Source: a virus
IMG/VR virus record: IMGVR_UViG_3300050343_000089
Location: 1-64,000 of that record
DNA length: 64,000 nucleotides
Strand: one strand, 5' to 3'
Below the pieces are notes generated by a model. That model worked only from the letters and a program-made list of their open reading frames with translations. It ran no database searches and was not told the DNA's origin. A program made the translations under genes and the position numbers. Shown one piece after another: positions 57,394 through 64,000 of this stretch; position 1 is the first letter of the stretch; the number at the start of each line of letters is the position of its first letter.

Positions 57394-57493
57394 CTGGATA
57401 ATATATATAGTTGGTGGCTTTGTTGGGTTATTAGCAATAGCAACAATAATAAGCGTAGTAGCTGCAATTTATATACTTAACAAGCTAGATTAA
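57386..57493 (+). CDS. 35-residue membrane protein (genome B)
   Basis: Same as 23505..23612 at protein level although several bases differ (GATAATATATATAG, GGGTTATTAGC). The silent pattern supports that it is translated. Confidence 0.58.
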   Translation: MLDWIIYIVGGFVGLLAIATIISVVAAIYILNKLD

Positions 57494-57915
57494 TGGTAAA
57501 CAGTAGAAACAAAGGAGCAGCATTTGAGAGAGTTATATGTAACAAACTTAACACTGTCCTTGAATCTAAAGGTATTGATACTAGGGTCAAAAGAAACCTT
57601 GACCAGTATCAAACAAAAGGCATGGCTGATATATATTTTGATAAGTTCGCAATCGAATGTAAAAGATATAAAGCTAGTGCTAAGAAATCAATGTATAAGA
57701 ATGAATGGTGGAAACAAGCAGTTGAGAGTGCTGGTGATAACCTAATTCCTATACTAATTTATAAATATGATAGGAAGCAGATAATGTGCGTGATTCCCCT
57801 GTTCTTGGTTACATCAGTTGATACGCCAAACTGGGAATGTACTTACCTCTGCCCACTGTCAGAAATATGTGAAAATTTAGATGAAATCTTACAAAAAGCA
57901 AATGGACTTAAATAG
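57493..57915 (+). CDS. Resolvase-like PD-(D/E)XK nuclease (genome B)
   Basis: Protein identical to 23612..24034, with at least six silent base changes. Confidence 0.7.
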   Translation: MVNSRNKGAAFERVICNKLNTVLESKGIDTRVKRNLDQYQTKGMADIYFDKFAIECKRYKASAKKSMYKNEWWKQAVESAGDNLIPILIYKYDRKQIMCVIPLFLVTSVDTPNWECTYLCPLSEICENLDEILQKANGLK

Positions 57916-58090
57916 CTATTTGCTTCAGGAAGACTTTGAAGAGTTTTGTAGGAAAGCCTATGAAAGAATCCAAGTTGCATGTGATGTCTTTGGTATCACA
58001 AATGATGAGGATTATTATAGTTTCAAGGAAAGGAATTACACTAGACTTGAAGCTGATTACTTAAATAGTATTGAAAGAACAATACACTAA
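57902..58090 (+). CDS. Small acidic 62-residue protein (genome B)
   Basis: Same protein as 24021..24209. Confidence 0.5.
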   Translation: MDLNSYLLQEDFEEFCRKAYERIQVACDVFGITNDEDYYSFKERNYTRLEADYLNSIERTIH

Positions 58091-58106
58091 ACCATAGGAG
58101 AGTATT

Positions 58107-58721
58107 ATGGATATATTAGGAGGAATGAGCAATTCCACTGAAGGACAGCAAGTTTATCTTGCTTTTAAAACTGCCGATCAACAATTTTTTGTTAATGGCA
58201 AAACACCAATTGATTTTAAATACTTGCAGTTAGACCCTGCAACATTTAGAAGTGGTTGGGGTAGATATAATGGAGAGTACCAATATGTATGGGATGAGAA
58301 GTTTGGTAATGCAAACGACAAACCAGGAGATGATTGGAAGAGGGCGTTTAGCTGTTGCGTTATGCCACATGGACATGACCATGCATTAATATGGAGTAGA
58401 TACACTTTTGCTGAATCTAGTGCTTTTAATAAGATACTAAGTAGCTTTTGGAATCAAATGGATGCAAATAGTGATTCACTACCTGTTGTTGAGTATAAAG
58501 GCTCAAAAGAAATACAGGTTGGAGTAGGTAGATCGTCAGAGCTAACTTTTGAGTTTTCTAAGTTTGCACCTAGATTTGCTAACTTTGAAATACCTGCTCA
58601 CTATGGCAAAGAAGATGAGGAAGTAGAAGATACTTTCAAGAGTCCTAATGATGGTCTTGCAGAAAAAGTGCAAGAGATGGTCGATAAGAATGAATTATCA
58701 GATGACGATATTCCTTTTTAA
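58107..58721 (+). CDS. SSB-like protein (genome B)
   Basis: 204 residues, two substitutions from A (VWDEKF, PGDDW). Terminal DDDIPF kept. Confidence 0.68.
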   Translation: MDILGGMSNSTEGQQVYLAFKTADQQFFVNGKTPIDFKYLQLDPATFRSGWGRYNGEYQYVWDEKFGNANDKPGDDWKRAFSCCVMPHGHDHALIWSRYTFAESSAFNKILSSFWNQMDANSDSLPVVEYKGSKEIQVGVGRSSELTFEFSKFAPRFANFEIPAHYGKEDEEVEDTFKSPNDGLAEKVQEMVDKNELSDDDIPF

Positions 58722-60698
58722 ATGGAACATATTGATTGGCAAAGAATAGCTCCTGATGTTGCAAAGCAACTACTAGGAGAACCTACTAGCACCTCATCTA
58801 AGGAATTTAGATGGGGTCGCAAGGGGAGTATGTGTCTTAACCTTACAGATGGTACATTTTACGATCACGAAGCAGGAGTCGGTGGGGGAGTAATAGATTT
58901 AATAAAACATCTAAATCAAGATGTGAATACAGTTTTAAAACAGTTTGGTCATGACTTAGCATTACATTCAAATGACTCCTTAATCAGTGGCTTCAGTGAT
59001 TCCCCTGTCACTAAGCCTAAAGGTAATGCTAGGTCATTCTCTAGGGAGCAAATGGTTGACTTGTATAGACAAGCAATTGTTAAGTTAAAGTATGCTGATA
59101 ATTTTATGGTTCTCAGGTTTCCTGAAGGTCATGCAATTAAACAGAAGTATGCTCCCTTTACCCTAGGTATTGATGGTACATGGTCTTTAAAACGCCCTGA
59201 CAGTCCGCTTATGCCTATTTATCATACAAATGATTGTCCTGATAAGCCTATTGTCATTAATGAAGGAGAGAAAGCCTGTAAGGGTTGTGAGAGCATTGTT
59301 AAAGGCAAATTAGATTCATGTACTTGGCATGGTGGTGTTAATAGCTGGAAGAAGGCTGACTGGACACCTATATTGCATAGAGAGGTGTGGATATTTCCTG
59401 ACAATGATAAGGCTGGTAAAGATTGTGCTGACGAGATAGCAGAGCATTTAAGAAAGGAAGGATGCAGAAGAGTTAAGATAATACAACCACCAAAAGATTT
59501 TAAAGAGAAGGATGATTTATTTGATGCACACGAATCAGGTTATTTCGCATCATCTGATGATTTTATTAGCTTTGTTAATAATCAAAAGGAGAAGCTACCT
59601 AAAGGTGCTTTAAGGTTTGAGAGAGCTGACTTTGTATTATCCCAGGTATCTAATCCTGACTGGCTTATAACTGATGTCTTTGAACGCAATAGACTAATAA
59701 CAGTCTTTGGAGAACCAAAATCAGGCAAATCGTTTATATCTATTGCTATGGCATGTGCTGTAGCGAGAGGTGATGAGTTCTATGGACATGCTGCTAAAAA
59801 AGCACCTGTAGTCTATCTTGCAGGGGAGGGAGTTGCAGGAATTCGTAGGAGGTTGGCCGCATATAACCAAAGTGAGTATGGTGGTAGTTTAGTCGGAGCA
59901 CCATTGTTTCTATCTAATAGAGGCTCAAGAATTAATGAACCTGAAGAATACCAAAAGCTAGAAGATGAGATTAATTTACTTAAACAAGACTTGGGGCAAA
60001 TCGGTTTAATTATCTTTGATACCTTTCAGCGTAACTTCTCAGGAGATGAAAATTCTGCTCAAGAGGTTAATAAATTTGTTAAAGCCGCAGATCAGTTGAT
60101 ACATGACTTTGATTGTACTGTATTGCTTGTACATCATACTGGAAGAGGTAATAAAGGAAGAGCTAGAGGTAGTTCTGTTCTTGATGCTTCTATTGATGGA
60201 GAGTTCTTAGTAGAGAGAAAAGGCACTAAGCCTGATGATGATAACTCCATGCTAGTTACTATGAAGCAGACTAAAAACAAAGATGGTATGGGCATGGCAG
60301 AGAAGAAGTTTGAATTCCATGAAGAGACTTTGATTGGCGAAGGTCTTGATGTTACTTCAGGATTGCTTATTGAGACAGATGTTGATATTAAAACTAATAA
60401 AGAAATAGAACATGATGTTGATATTAAGGTAGCAGACAAAATGTATTCACTAGCTATGGCAATTGCAAAAAGTGATAACTGTAAACCTGAAGATGTGTAT
60501 TTTACATATAAAACTTTTAATAATGATTTAAAGGGTGTACATCATCTAAAAAATGCAAAAGATGTGCCATATAAGAAATACACAGTAGATAATTCGCTAA
60601 GAAGAATGGAAAAGCTAAAAATAGTAGAAAAAAATCCAAAAGGAAATGGCTATAGGCTGGTAGATGCTGATTTTACAAGGTTTAACAAAGGTGTGTAA
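58722..60698 (+). CDS. Primase-helicase (genome B)
   Basis: 658 residues, all TOPRIM and Walker motifs as in A. One change in the linker (FASSDD). Substitutions concentrate after residue 555 (KEIEHDVDIKVADKM, VYFTYKTFNNDLKG, EKLKIVEKN), that is in the C-terminal winged-helix-like part. Confidence 0.87.
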   Translation: MEHIDWQRIAPDVAKQLLGEPTSTSSKEFRWGRKGSMCLNLTDGTFYDHEAGVGGGVIDLIKHLNQDVNTVLKQFGHDLALHSNDSLISGFSDSPVTKPKGNARSFSREQMVDLYRQAIVKLKYADNFMVLRFPEGHAIKQKYAPFTLGIDGTWSLKRPDSPLMPIYHTNDCPDKPIVINEGEKACKGCESIVKGKLDSCTWHGGVNSWKKADWTPILHREVWIFPDNDKAGKDCADEIAEHLRKEGCRRVKIIQPPKDFKEKDDLFDAHESGYFASSDDFISFVNNQKEKLPKGALRFERADFVLSQVSNPDWLITDVFERNRLITVFGEPKSGKSFISIAMACAVARGDEFYGHAAKKAPVVYLAGEGVAGIRRRLAAYNQSEYGGSLVGAPLFLSNRGSRINEPEEYQKLEDEINLLKQDLGQIGLIIFDTFQRNFSGDENSAQEVNKFVKAADQLIHDFDCTVLLVHHTGRGNKGRARGSSVLDASIDGEFLVERKGTKPDDDNSMLVTMKQTKNKDGMGMAEKKFEFHEETLIGEGLDVTSGLLIETDVDIKTNKEIEHDVDIKVADKMYSLAMAIAKSDNCKPEDVYFTYKTFNNDLKGVHHLKNAKDVPYKKYTVDNSLRRMEKLKIVEKNPKGNGYRLVDADFTRFNKGV

Positions 60699-60789
60699 AT
60701 AAAGTGTGTAAAGTGTGTAACTGTGTAAGATACATTATATTAGTGTGTAGAGTGTGTAGTAGTCCATAGGACTACACACTTACACATTA
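60693..60789 (+). repeat. GTGTGTA iterons and inverted repeat; candidate origin (genome B)
   Basis: Same set as in A. One base differs (AAAGTGTGTAAC for AAACTGTGTAAC), which turns one iteron into a better GTGTGTAA match. Confidence 0.5.
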
Positions 60790-60815
60790 TTATGTATAGC
60801 ACAAAGGAATAGTAT

Positions 60816-61310
60816 ATGAGTAATTATTATGATGAGGCTTTAAAAGATAAACTTAAACAATTAAGAATCTGTGAAGCAGAGGCTAATGTTAAATGGGGTA
60901 ACTGGAAGCGTATCTATAAAATGGTAGGCGTAGACTTTGAGATTAAGTTTTTAAAAGCAGAGCAGATATTAAAAACATCTTTGCAGAAAGATACGATCAA
61001 AAAGCAAATCAGTATGGTTGATATGATGATTAGAGCCTATGAACAACTAAACATCAAATGTGAACAAAGTGGTTACATTATGATTCAACCAAGTGCTAAG
61101 TGTTTTACCTTCGATCAGAAAACTGCATTGATATGTGATACTGATGATGAAAAGCCAGTATTAGAACTTATACACAAAGATGAGAAGGATATTATGATAT
61201 TTAGCATTGAAGAATTGCTTAGGTGTATACCCCAGGATTTTATGAGAGCAAAAGAGATACTAAGCAAATTAGATAAGTCTGTAAATTTTCAGAGAATAGA
61301 TTATGTCTAG
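60816..61310 (+). CDS. Conserved early protein, 164 residues (genome B)
   Basis: Protein identical to 26934..27428. Confidence 0.55.
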   Translation: MSNYYDEALKDKLKQLRICEAEANVKWGNWKRIYKMVGVDFEIKFLKAEQILKTSLQKDTIKKQISMVDMMIRAYEQLNIKCEQSGYIMIQPSAKCFTFDQKTALICDTDDEKPVLELIHKDEKDIMIFSIEELLRCIPQDFMRAKEILSKLDKSVNFQRIDYV

Positions 61311-61560
61311 TTGGCATGGTGGAAAAGGCTCTTCGCGTAGAAAAGAGGATAAAAAGAAAATAGATGCAAATTGGGATTTAATATTTAACAAAAAGGAGAA
61401 AACTATGAATTGTTGGTATTGTGGAACTGGACTTGTATGGGGTGGAGATCACGACATAGGAGATGAGAATGAAGAGTATGATATGGTCACGAACCTATCT
61501 TGCCCTGATTGTAAGGCTTATGTTGAGGTTTATATGCCAAAGGGAGAGGCAAATGAGTAA
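61303..61560 (+). CDS. HGGKG peptide fused to Zn-ribbon, internal start (genome B)
   Basis: 85 residues; all four Cys kept, small changes (DIGDENE, KGEANE). AAGGAGAAAACT before the internal ATG at 61405 is conserved. Confidence 0.6.
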   Translation: MSSWHGGKGSSRRKEDKKKIDANWDLIFNKKEKTMNCWYCGTGLVWGGDHDIGDENEEYDMVTNLSCPDCKAYVEVYMPKGEANE

Positions 61561-61786
61561 AGAGAAAATAGATTATGTAAATGCACCTCCCCATTATCGC
61601 AAAGGGTCTATAGAATGTATTGACGCAATAAAATCAGCATTAACCCAAGATGAATATAAGGGATATTTAAAGGGTGCTGCCTTAAAATATATTTGGAGAG
61701 AATCTTATAAAGACTCTAACATTCAAGACTTAGAGAAAAGTATTTGGTATATTAATAAATTAAAAGAACATTATGAGAACCTATAA
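61553..61786 (+). CDS. DUF3310 family protein, different N-terminal allele (genome B)
   Basis: 77 residues. VNAPPHYRKGSIECIDAIKS then EYKGYLKGAALKYIWRESYK replaces A's N-terminal half; from KDSNIQDLEK to the end protein and bases are identical. ATG follows AAGGGAGAGGCAA. Confidence 0.75.
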   Translation: MSKEKIDYVNAPPHYRKGSIECIDAIKSALTQDEYKGYLKGAALKYIWRESYKDSNIQDLEKSIWYINKLKEHYENL

Positions 61787-61956
61787 TGAGCAATAAACCG
61801 CAAATTGATGTTTCGCAATTAAAAAGGCAAATCGATAAAGGCAAATCACTAAACGAGGTAGTTATGTCTCTTGGTAAAAGCAAATCGACTATTTTAAAAG
61901 TTGCTAACGAGAATGGTTTAAAGTTTGATAAAAAGTCTCCTTGGGCAAATTTGTAA
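61786..61956 (+). CDS. Small helix-turn-helix protein (genome B)
   Basis: 56 residues, one change (His to Pro in KKSPWANL). Ends TGG GCA AAT TTG TAA, still using the repeat GGGCAAATTT, but followed by repeats in place of the HAD-like gene. Confidence 0.62.
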   Translation: MSNKPQIDVSQLKRQIDKGKSLNEVVMSLGKSKSTILKVANENGLKFDKKSPWANL

Positions 61957-62014
61957 TTAAGGCAAATTTAGTACAGGCAAATTTAGGTTTAAGGCAAATT
62001 TATTACAGGCAAAT
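61957..62014 (+). repeat. Four GGCAAAT copies where genome A has the HAD-like gene
   Basis: AAGGCAAATTTAG, CAGGCAAATTTAGG, AAGGCAAATTTATT and CAGGCAAATATGG follow in 58 bases. No gene. The last one supplies the ATG of the Z-like gene. Confidence 0.75.
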
Positions 62015-62701
62015 ATGGAAATAGTATTAAAGACAAATATAAAAGAATTGCAAAAGAAAATGCAAATAGTTCAAAAGAAAGTATTTATGAAAAGTTTATC
62101 TGAAGGCATAAACAAAACTGCTGAAATGGTAGCAAAGGCAAATAACGATAAATTAAAACAAAAACTAAACAAACCCATGAAAACAAGTGTTACTGCTGTT
62201 GCTGTCACCCATTATGCCAAACCAAATAAATACCAACTATCAGCACAAATAATGGTCAAGGATTATGCCTCGAAATTCCTGTATTACATTTATACAGGAG
62301 AAGATGAACATGCTCGAAGAGAGAAGTATCCCTCTCCAACTAGGGACGGAAAACATTTAGCTGGGGTTACTGGTAATATTCAAAAACTAAAAAGTAGTGA
62401 AAAGGCTACTGGCACAGGAACAGGTTTATTAGCTAGGATAGATAAAACAGAAAGCAATGATAGGGCAAAATCACGTTTTATGGGCAAACCTAAAGGCAAA
62501 GGCTCAGGGGTTTATGGTATATGGCAAAGAACAGGTAGAAAGGGTAGAGGTGGACTTAAATTGCTTGTAGCCTTTACTCCATTTATTAAACATAAAAAAT
62601 TGATCGACTTTTTCAAACTATCTACCAAAGTTGTAAAGAATAATTTGTATAAAGAAGTAAACAAACAAGCCATCAAAAGAATTAACAAGGCAATGAGATA
62701 A
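62015..62701 (+). CDS. Minor tail protein Z-like (genome B)
   Basis: 228 residues, roughly half identical to A's and ten longer through a KLKSSEKATGTGTG insert. Shared landmarks: FLYYIYTGEDEHARREKYPS, VYGIWQRTGRKGRGG and KVVKNNLYKEVNKQ. Strong divergence next to nearly identical neighbours suggests allele exchange. Confidence 0.55.
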   Translation: MEIVLKTNIKELQKKMQIVQKKVFMKSLSEGINKTAEMVAKANNDKLKQKLNKPMKTSVTAVAVTHYAKPNKYQLSAQIMVKDYASKFLYYIYTGEDEHARREKYPSPTRDGKHLAGVTGNIQKLKSSEKATGTGTGLLARIDKTESNDRAKSRFMGKPKGKGSGVYGIWQRTGRKGRGGLKLLVAFTPFIKHKKLIDFFKLSTKVVKNNLYKEVNKQAIKRINKAMR

Positions 62702-62744
62702 AGGCAAATTTACCATTAGAGGCAAATTTACCTTTACTGCAAAT
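62702..62744 (+). repeat. Three GGCAAATTT copies between convergent operons (genome B)
   Basis: Same trio as at 29058..29100 with one changed linker base. The third copy is joined directly to the remnant described next. Confidence 0.7.
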
Positions 62745-62762
62745 TTATAATACTTTTTCCAT
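62745..62762 (-). pseudogene. Five-codon remnant of the leftward operon's last gene
   Basis: ATG GAA AAA GTA TTA TAA: matches the start of genome A's 75-residue gene (MKKVLL) and then stops at the TGCAAATTTA repeat. The start still sits in AAGGAGCAAGACTAATG. Roughly 210 bases present in A are gone. Confidence 0.65.
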
Positions 62763-62935
62763 TAGTCTTGCTCCTTATAGTTTTTATAATAAATTTTAAT
62801 TTCGTTAGGTCTTGAATCAGAACATTCATCCTCTTCTGAATTACAAACCTCACATTTTAGGGTTATAGATTTTTTATGAATGTAATTATTATCACAATCA
62901 CAATCCCAATATCTAGGGTCGGTTTTAACTATCAT
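62762..62935 (-). CDS. Small Cys-rich 57-residue protein, B-specific
   Basis: MIVKTDPRYWDCDCDNNYIH then ITLKCEVCNSEEDE, ending NYKEQD. C-x-C and C-x2-C pairs suggest zinc binding. Start at AAGGAGCAAGACAATG, a variant of the shared junction; ends in the standard one. Confidence 0.6.
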   Translation of the reverse strand: MIVKTDPRYWDCDCDNNYIHKKSITLKCEVCNSEEDECSDSRPNEIKIYYKNYKEQD

Positions 62936-63080
62936 TGTCTTGCTCCTTGTTAGTCCACCACAAGGAAACAGTATAGTTTTCTTGTTTACAGTTGTTGCAA
63001 TAGCAGTCCATTTCATTACTCTTGTCCTTGATAATCTCTATATCATCAGACGTACATTCATCACATACATAATTATCCAT
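62925..63080 (-). CDS. Small Zn-ribbon-like 51-residue protein, B-specific
   Basis: MDNYVCDECTSDDIEIIKDK then NEMDCYCNNCKQENYT, ending TNKEQDNDS: C-x2-C and C-x-C-x2-C. Strong ribosome site GAGGAGGTATCTA. It overlaps the next gene by 11 bases, with the KEQD codons again forming its ribosome site. Confidence 0.6.
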   Translation of the reverse strand: MDNYVCDECTSDDIEIIKDKSNEMDCYCNNCKQENYTVSLWWTNKEQDNDS

Positions 63081-63234
63081 TAGATACCTCCTCAGTTTCT
63101 TCTAAATGATGTATTAAGGCATATAGTCCTGCCTTGATACCTGTATGTTCTGATTGAGTATGACTATCGTTTACCCATTCATCATCTGCAATAATATCTT
63201 CTGCAATATTTTTAATTCGATCTATTGTTATCAT
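63073..63234 (-). CDS. Small acidic 53-residue protein, B-specific
   Basis: MITIDRIKNIAEDIIADDEW then HTGIKAGLYALIHHLEETEE. Start at the AAGGAGCAAGACTAATG junction. Ends without KEQD. No family recognised. Confidence 0.58.
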   Translation of the reverse strand: MITIDRIKNIAEDIIADDEWVNDSHTQSEHTGIKAGLYALIHHLEETEEVSNG

Positions 63235-63422
63235 TAGTCTTGCTCCTTCTTGTATGCACACACAACAAAGTTATAACCCTCTGCCTCTGTATCTAAATCT
63301 AACAAATCAGTAAGCGTATCCAATACATTTACTTTATGTGATTCAGCATAATCAACACCAAACCACACACCGTCAGGAACTATAGTCCACCCATTCTTTT
63401 TAAGTTCTTGTTTAGTTATCAT
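63234..63422 (-). CDS. Small 62-residue protein, first gene of leftward operon (genome B)
   Basis: Identical to the protein at 29549..29737; the base identity stops abruptly after the junction, where different genes follow. Confidence 0.65.
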   Translation of the reverse strand: MITKQELKKNGWTIVPDGVWFGVDYAESHKVNVLDTLTDLLDLDTEAEGYNFVVCAYKKEQD

Positions 63423-63458
63423 GTTATTTAACTCCTTAATTTTATTTAACATACACCT

Positions 63459-63487
63459 ATGATATATAAATATATATTTATATGCAA
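63459..63487 (-). promoter_or_regulatory. Leftward promoter PL2 with palindromic operator (genome B)
   Basis: TTGCAT, 17 bases, TATCAT on the minus strand, with the same TATAAATATATATTTATA palindrome between. Confidence 0.55.
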
Positions 63488-63494
63488 TAGTTAA

Positions 63495-63885
63495 ATGCAA
63501 AATATTTAAGGCAAATAGTATTAAGGCAAATTTCAAGTATCAAGGCAAATTTAGTATCAAGGCAAATTTAAGATCAAGGCAAATTTAGTATCAAGGCAAA
63601 TTTAGTATCAAGGCAAATTTAGTATCAAGGCAAATTTAGTATCAAGGCAAATTTATTTTTTATAAAAAAAGGCAAATTTATTTTTCATAAAAAAAGGCAA
63701 ATTTATTTTTTATTTAGGCAAATTTATTTTTCATAAAAAAAGGCAAATTTCATTTTTTATAAAAAAAGGCAAATTTATTTTTCATAAAAAAAGGCAAATT
63801 TATTTTTCATAAAAAAAGGCAAATTTATTTTTTATAAAAAAAGGCAAATTTATTTTTCATAAAAAAAGGCAAATTTATTTTTGAC
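63495..63885 (+). repeat. AAGGCAAATTT tandem array, long version (genome B)
   Basis: About 18 copies of (A/T)(A/)GGCAAAT in one orientation: roughly nine of the 17-base type (AAGGCAAATTTAGTATC) up to 63,655, then about nine of the 22-26-base type with ATTTTT(C/T)AT plus A-run. One unit is TAGGCAAATTT. Units are near perfect, so recent expansion is likely. No gene. Confidence 0.92.
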
Positions 63886-64000
63886 AAAAAACATCAAAAT
63901 TTTTTTTGTCCAAAAAAAACAAAGACCAACAACAAAAAGCCATAAGACATTCTAAGCCTCTACATTACAATATAAATATATATAGGTAGTAATGCATTAC
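63886..64000. other. Noncoding window end, match to 30,011-30,124
   Basis: Almost base for base the same as the segment after genome A's array, including the partial palindrome and TAATGCATTAC at the last base, except for the inverted T8-GTCC-A8 element (63900..63919). Shows that genome B continues into the same region that precedes a small terminase gene. Confidence 0.7.

Noticed and set aside
63495-63885. CRISPR array
   Set aside because: Repeats are 11-17 bases with almost no unique spacers, unit lengths 17 or 22-26, no cas genes; it is a tandem repeat.
1-64000. Tandem prophage in a bacterial chromosome
   Set aside because: No bacterial genes, integrase, attachment repeats or tRNA targets at any border; everything is phage.
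1-64000. tRNA or rRNA genes
   Set aside because: I saw no cloverleaf-like segment with T-loop GTTCRA motifs; small ones could be missed by eye.
1-64000. Insertion sequences or transposases
   Set aside because: No transposase motif or terminal inverted repeats with target duplications were seen; differences between copies fall at short repeats instead.

Overview
The window is AT-rich (roughly one third G+C by eye) and holds almost nothing but tailed-phage genes. It contains two related but clearly non-identical copies of a phage genome of about 33.5-33.9 kb, head to tail. I call positions 1 to about 31,500 genome A and 31,895 to 64,000 genome B. The window opens inside genome A's terminase large subunit. 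It closes in the same intergenic region (about 63,880-64,000) that follows genome A's repeat array (about 30,005-30,124). Gene order is lambda-like siphovirus: Nu1-like small terminase, GpA-like large terminase, gpW-like joiner, portal, protease plus HK97-fold capsid, connectors, tail terminator, tail tube, G/GT frameshift pair, tape measure, tip proteins, J-like tip and fibres. The host cannot be read from the sequence. Gene families such as NLYYT-repeat and GIGTSSP-repeat fibres with S74 chaperones, DUF3310 and many tiny Zn-ribbon proteins recall uncultured marine phages of AT-rich proteobacteria, but that is from memory.

Rightward layout of each genome: packaging and head (1-6,480; 31,895-40,380), tail (6,486-20,140; 40,387-54,019), lysis (20,179-21,488; 54,029-55,369), then recombination and replication (21,454-28,059; 55,335-61,956). 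The last module has a PD-(D/E)XK nuclease, a RecE-like exonuclease, a resolvase-like nuclease, an SSB-like protein ending in DDDIPF and a primase-helicase followed by GTGTGTA iterons. A gpZ-like tail completion gene stands apart at the end of the early genes. No DNA polymerase, integrase or clear repressor is visible, so the phage probably borrows host polymerase. The replication block is nearly identical in A and B, while fibres, connectors and small accessory genes differ.

Two leftward operons of tiny genes lie beyond the rightward genes: 31,515 to 30,243, with a consensus promoter and an intrinsic terminator, and 29,737 to 29,104, matched in B by 63,422 to 62,745. Between them is an array of AAGGCAAATTT repeats, about 11 units in A and 18 in B. 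The same motif is scattered at gene borders nearby, and one HAD-like gene present only in A sits exactly between two GGGCAAATTT copies. In the second leftward operon most gene junctions reuse AAGGAGCAAGACTAATG, which is ribosome site, C-terminal KEQD codons, stop and next start in one, while the genes between junctions differ between A and B. These two boundary-repeat systems look like the most novel content.

Many structural genes carry single-base frameshifts, often at homopolymers, mostly where A and B differ. This looks like uncorrected long-read error and leaves open that the A-B tandem is an assembly join of two co-occurring strains and not one molecule.
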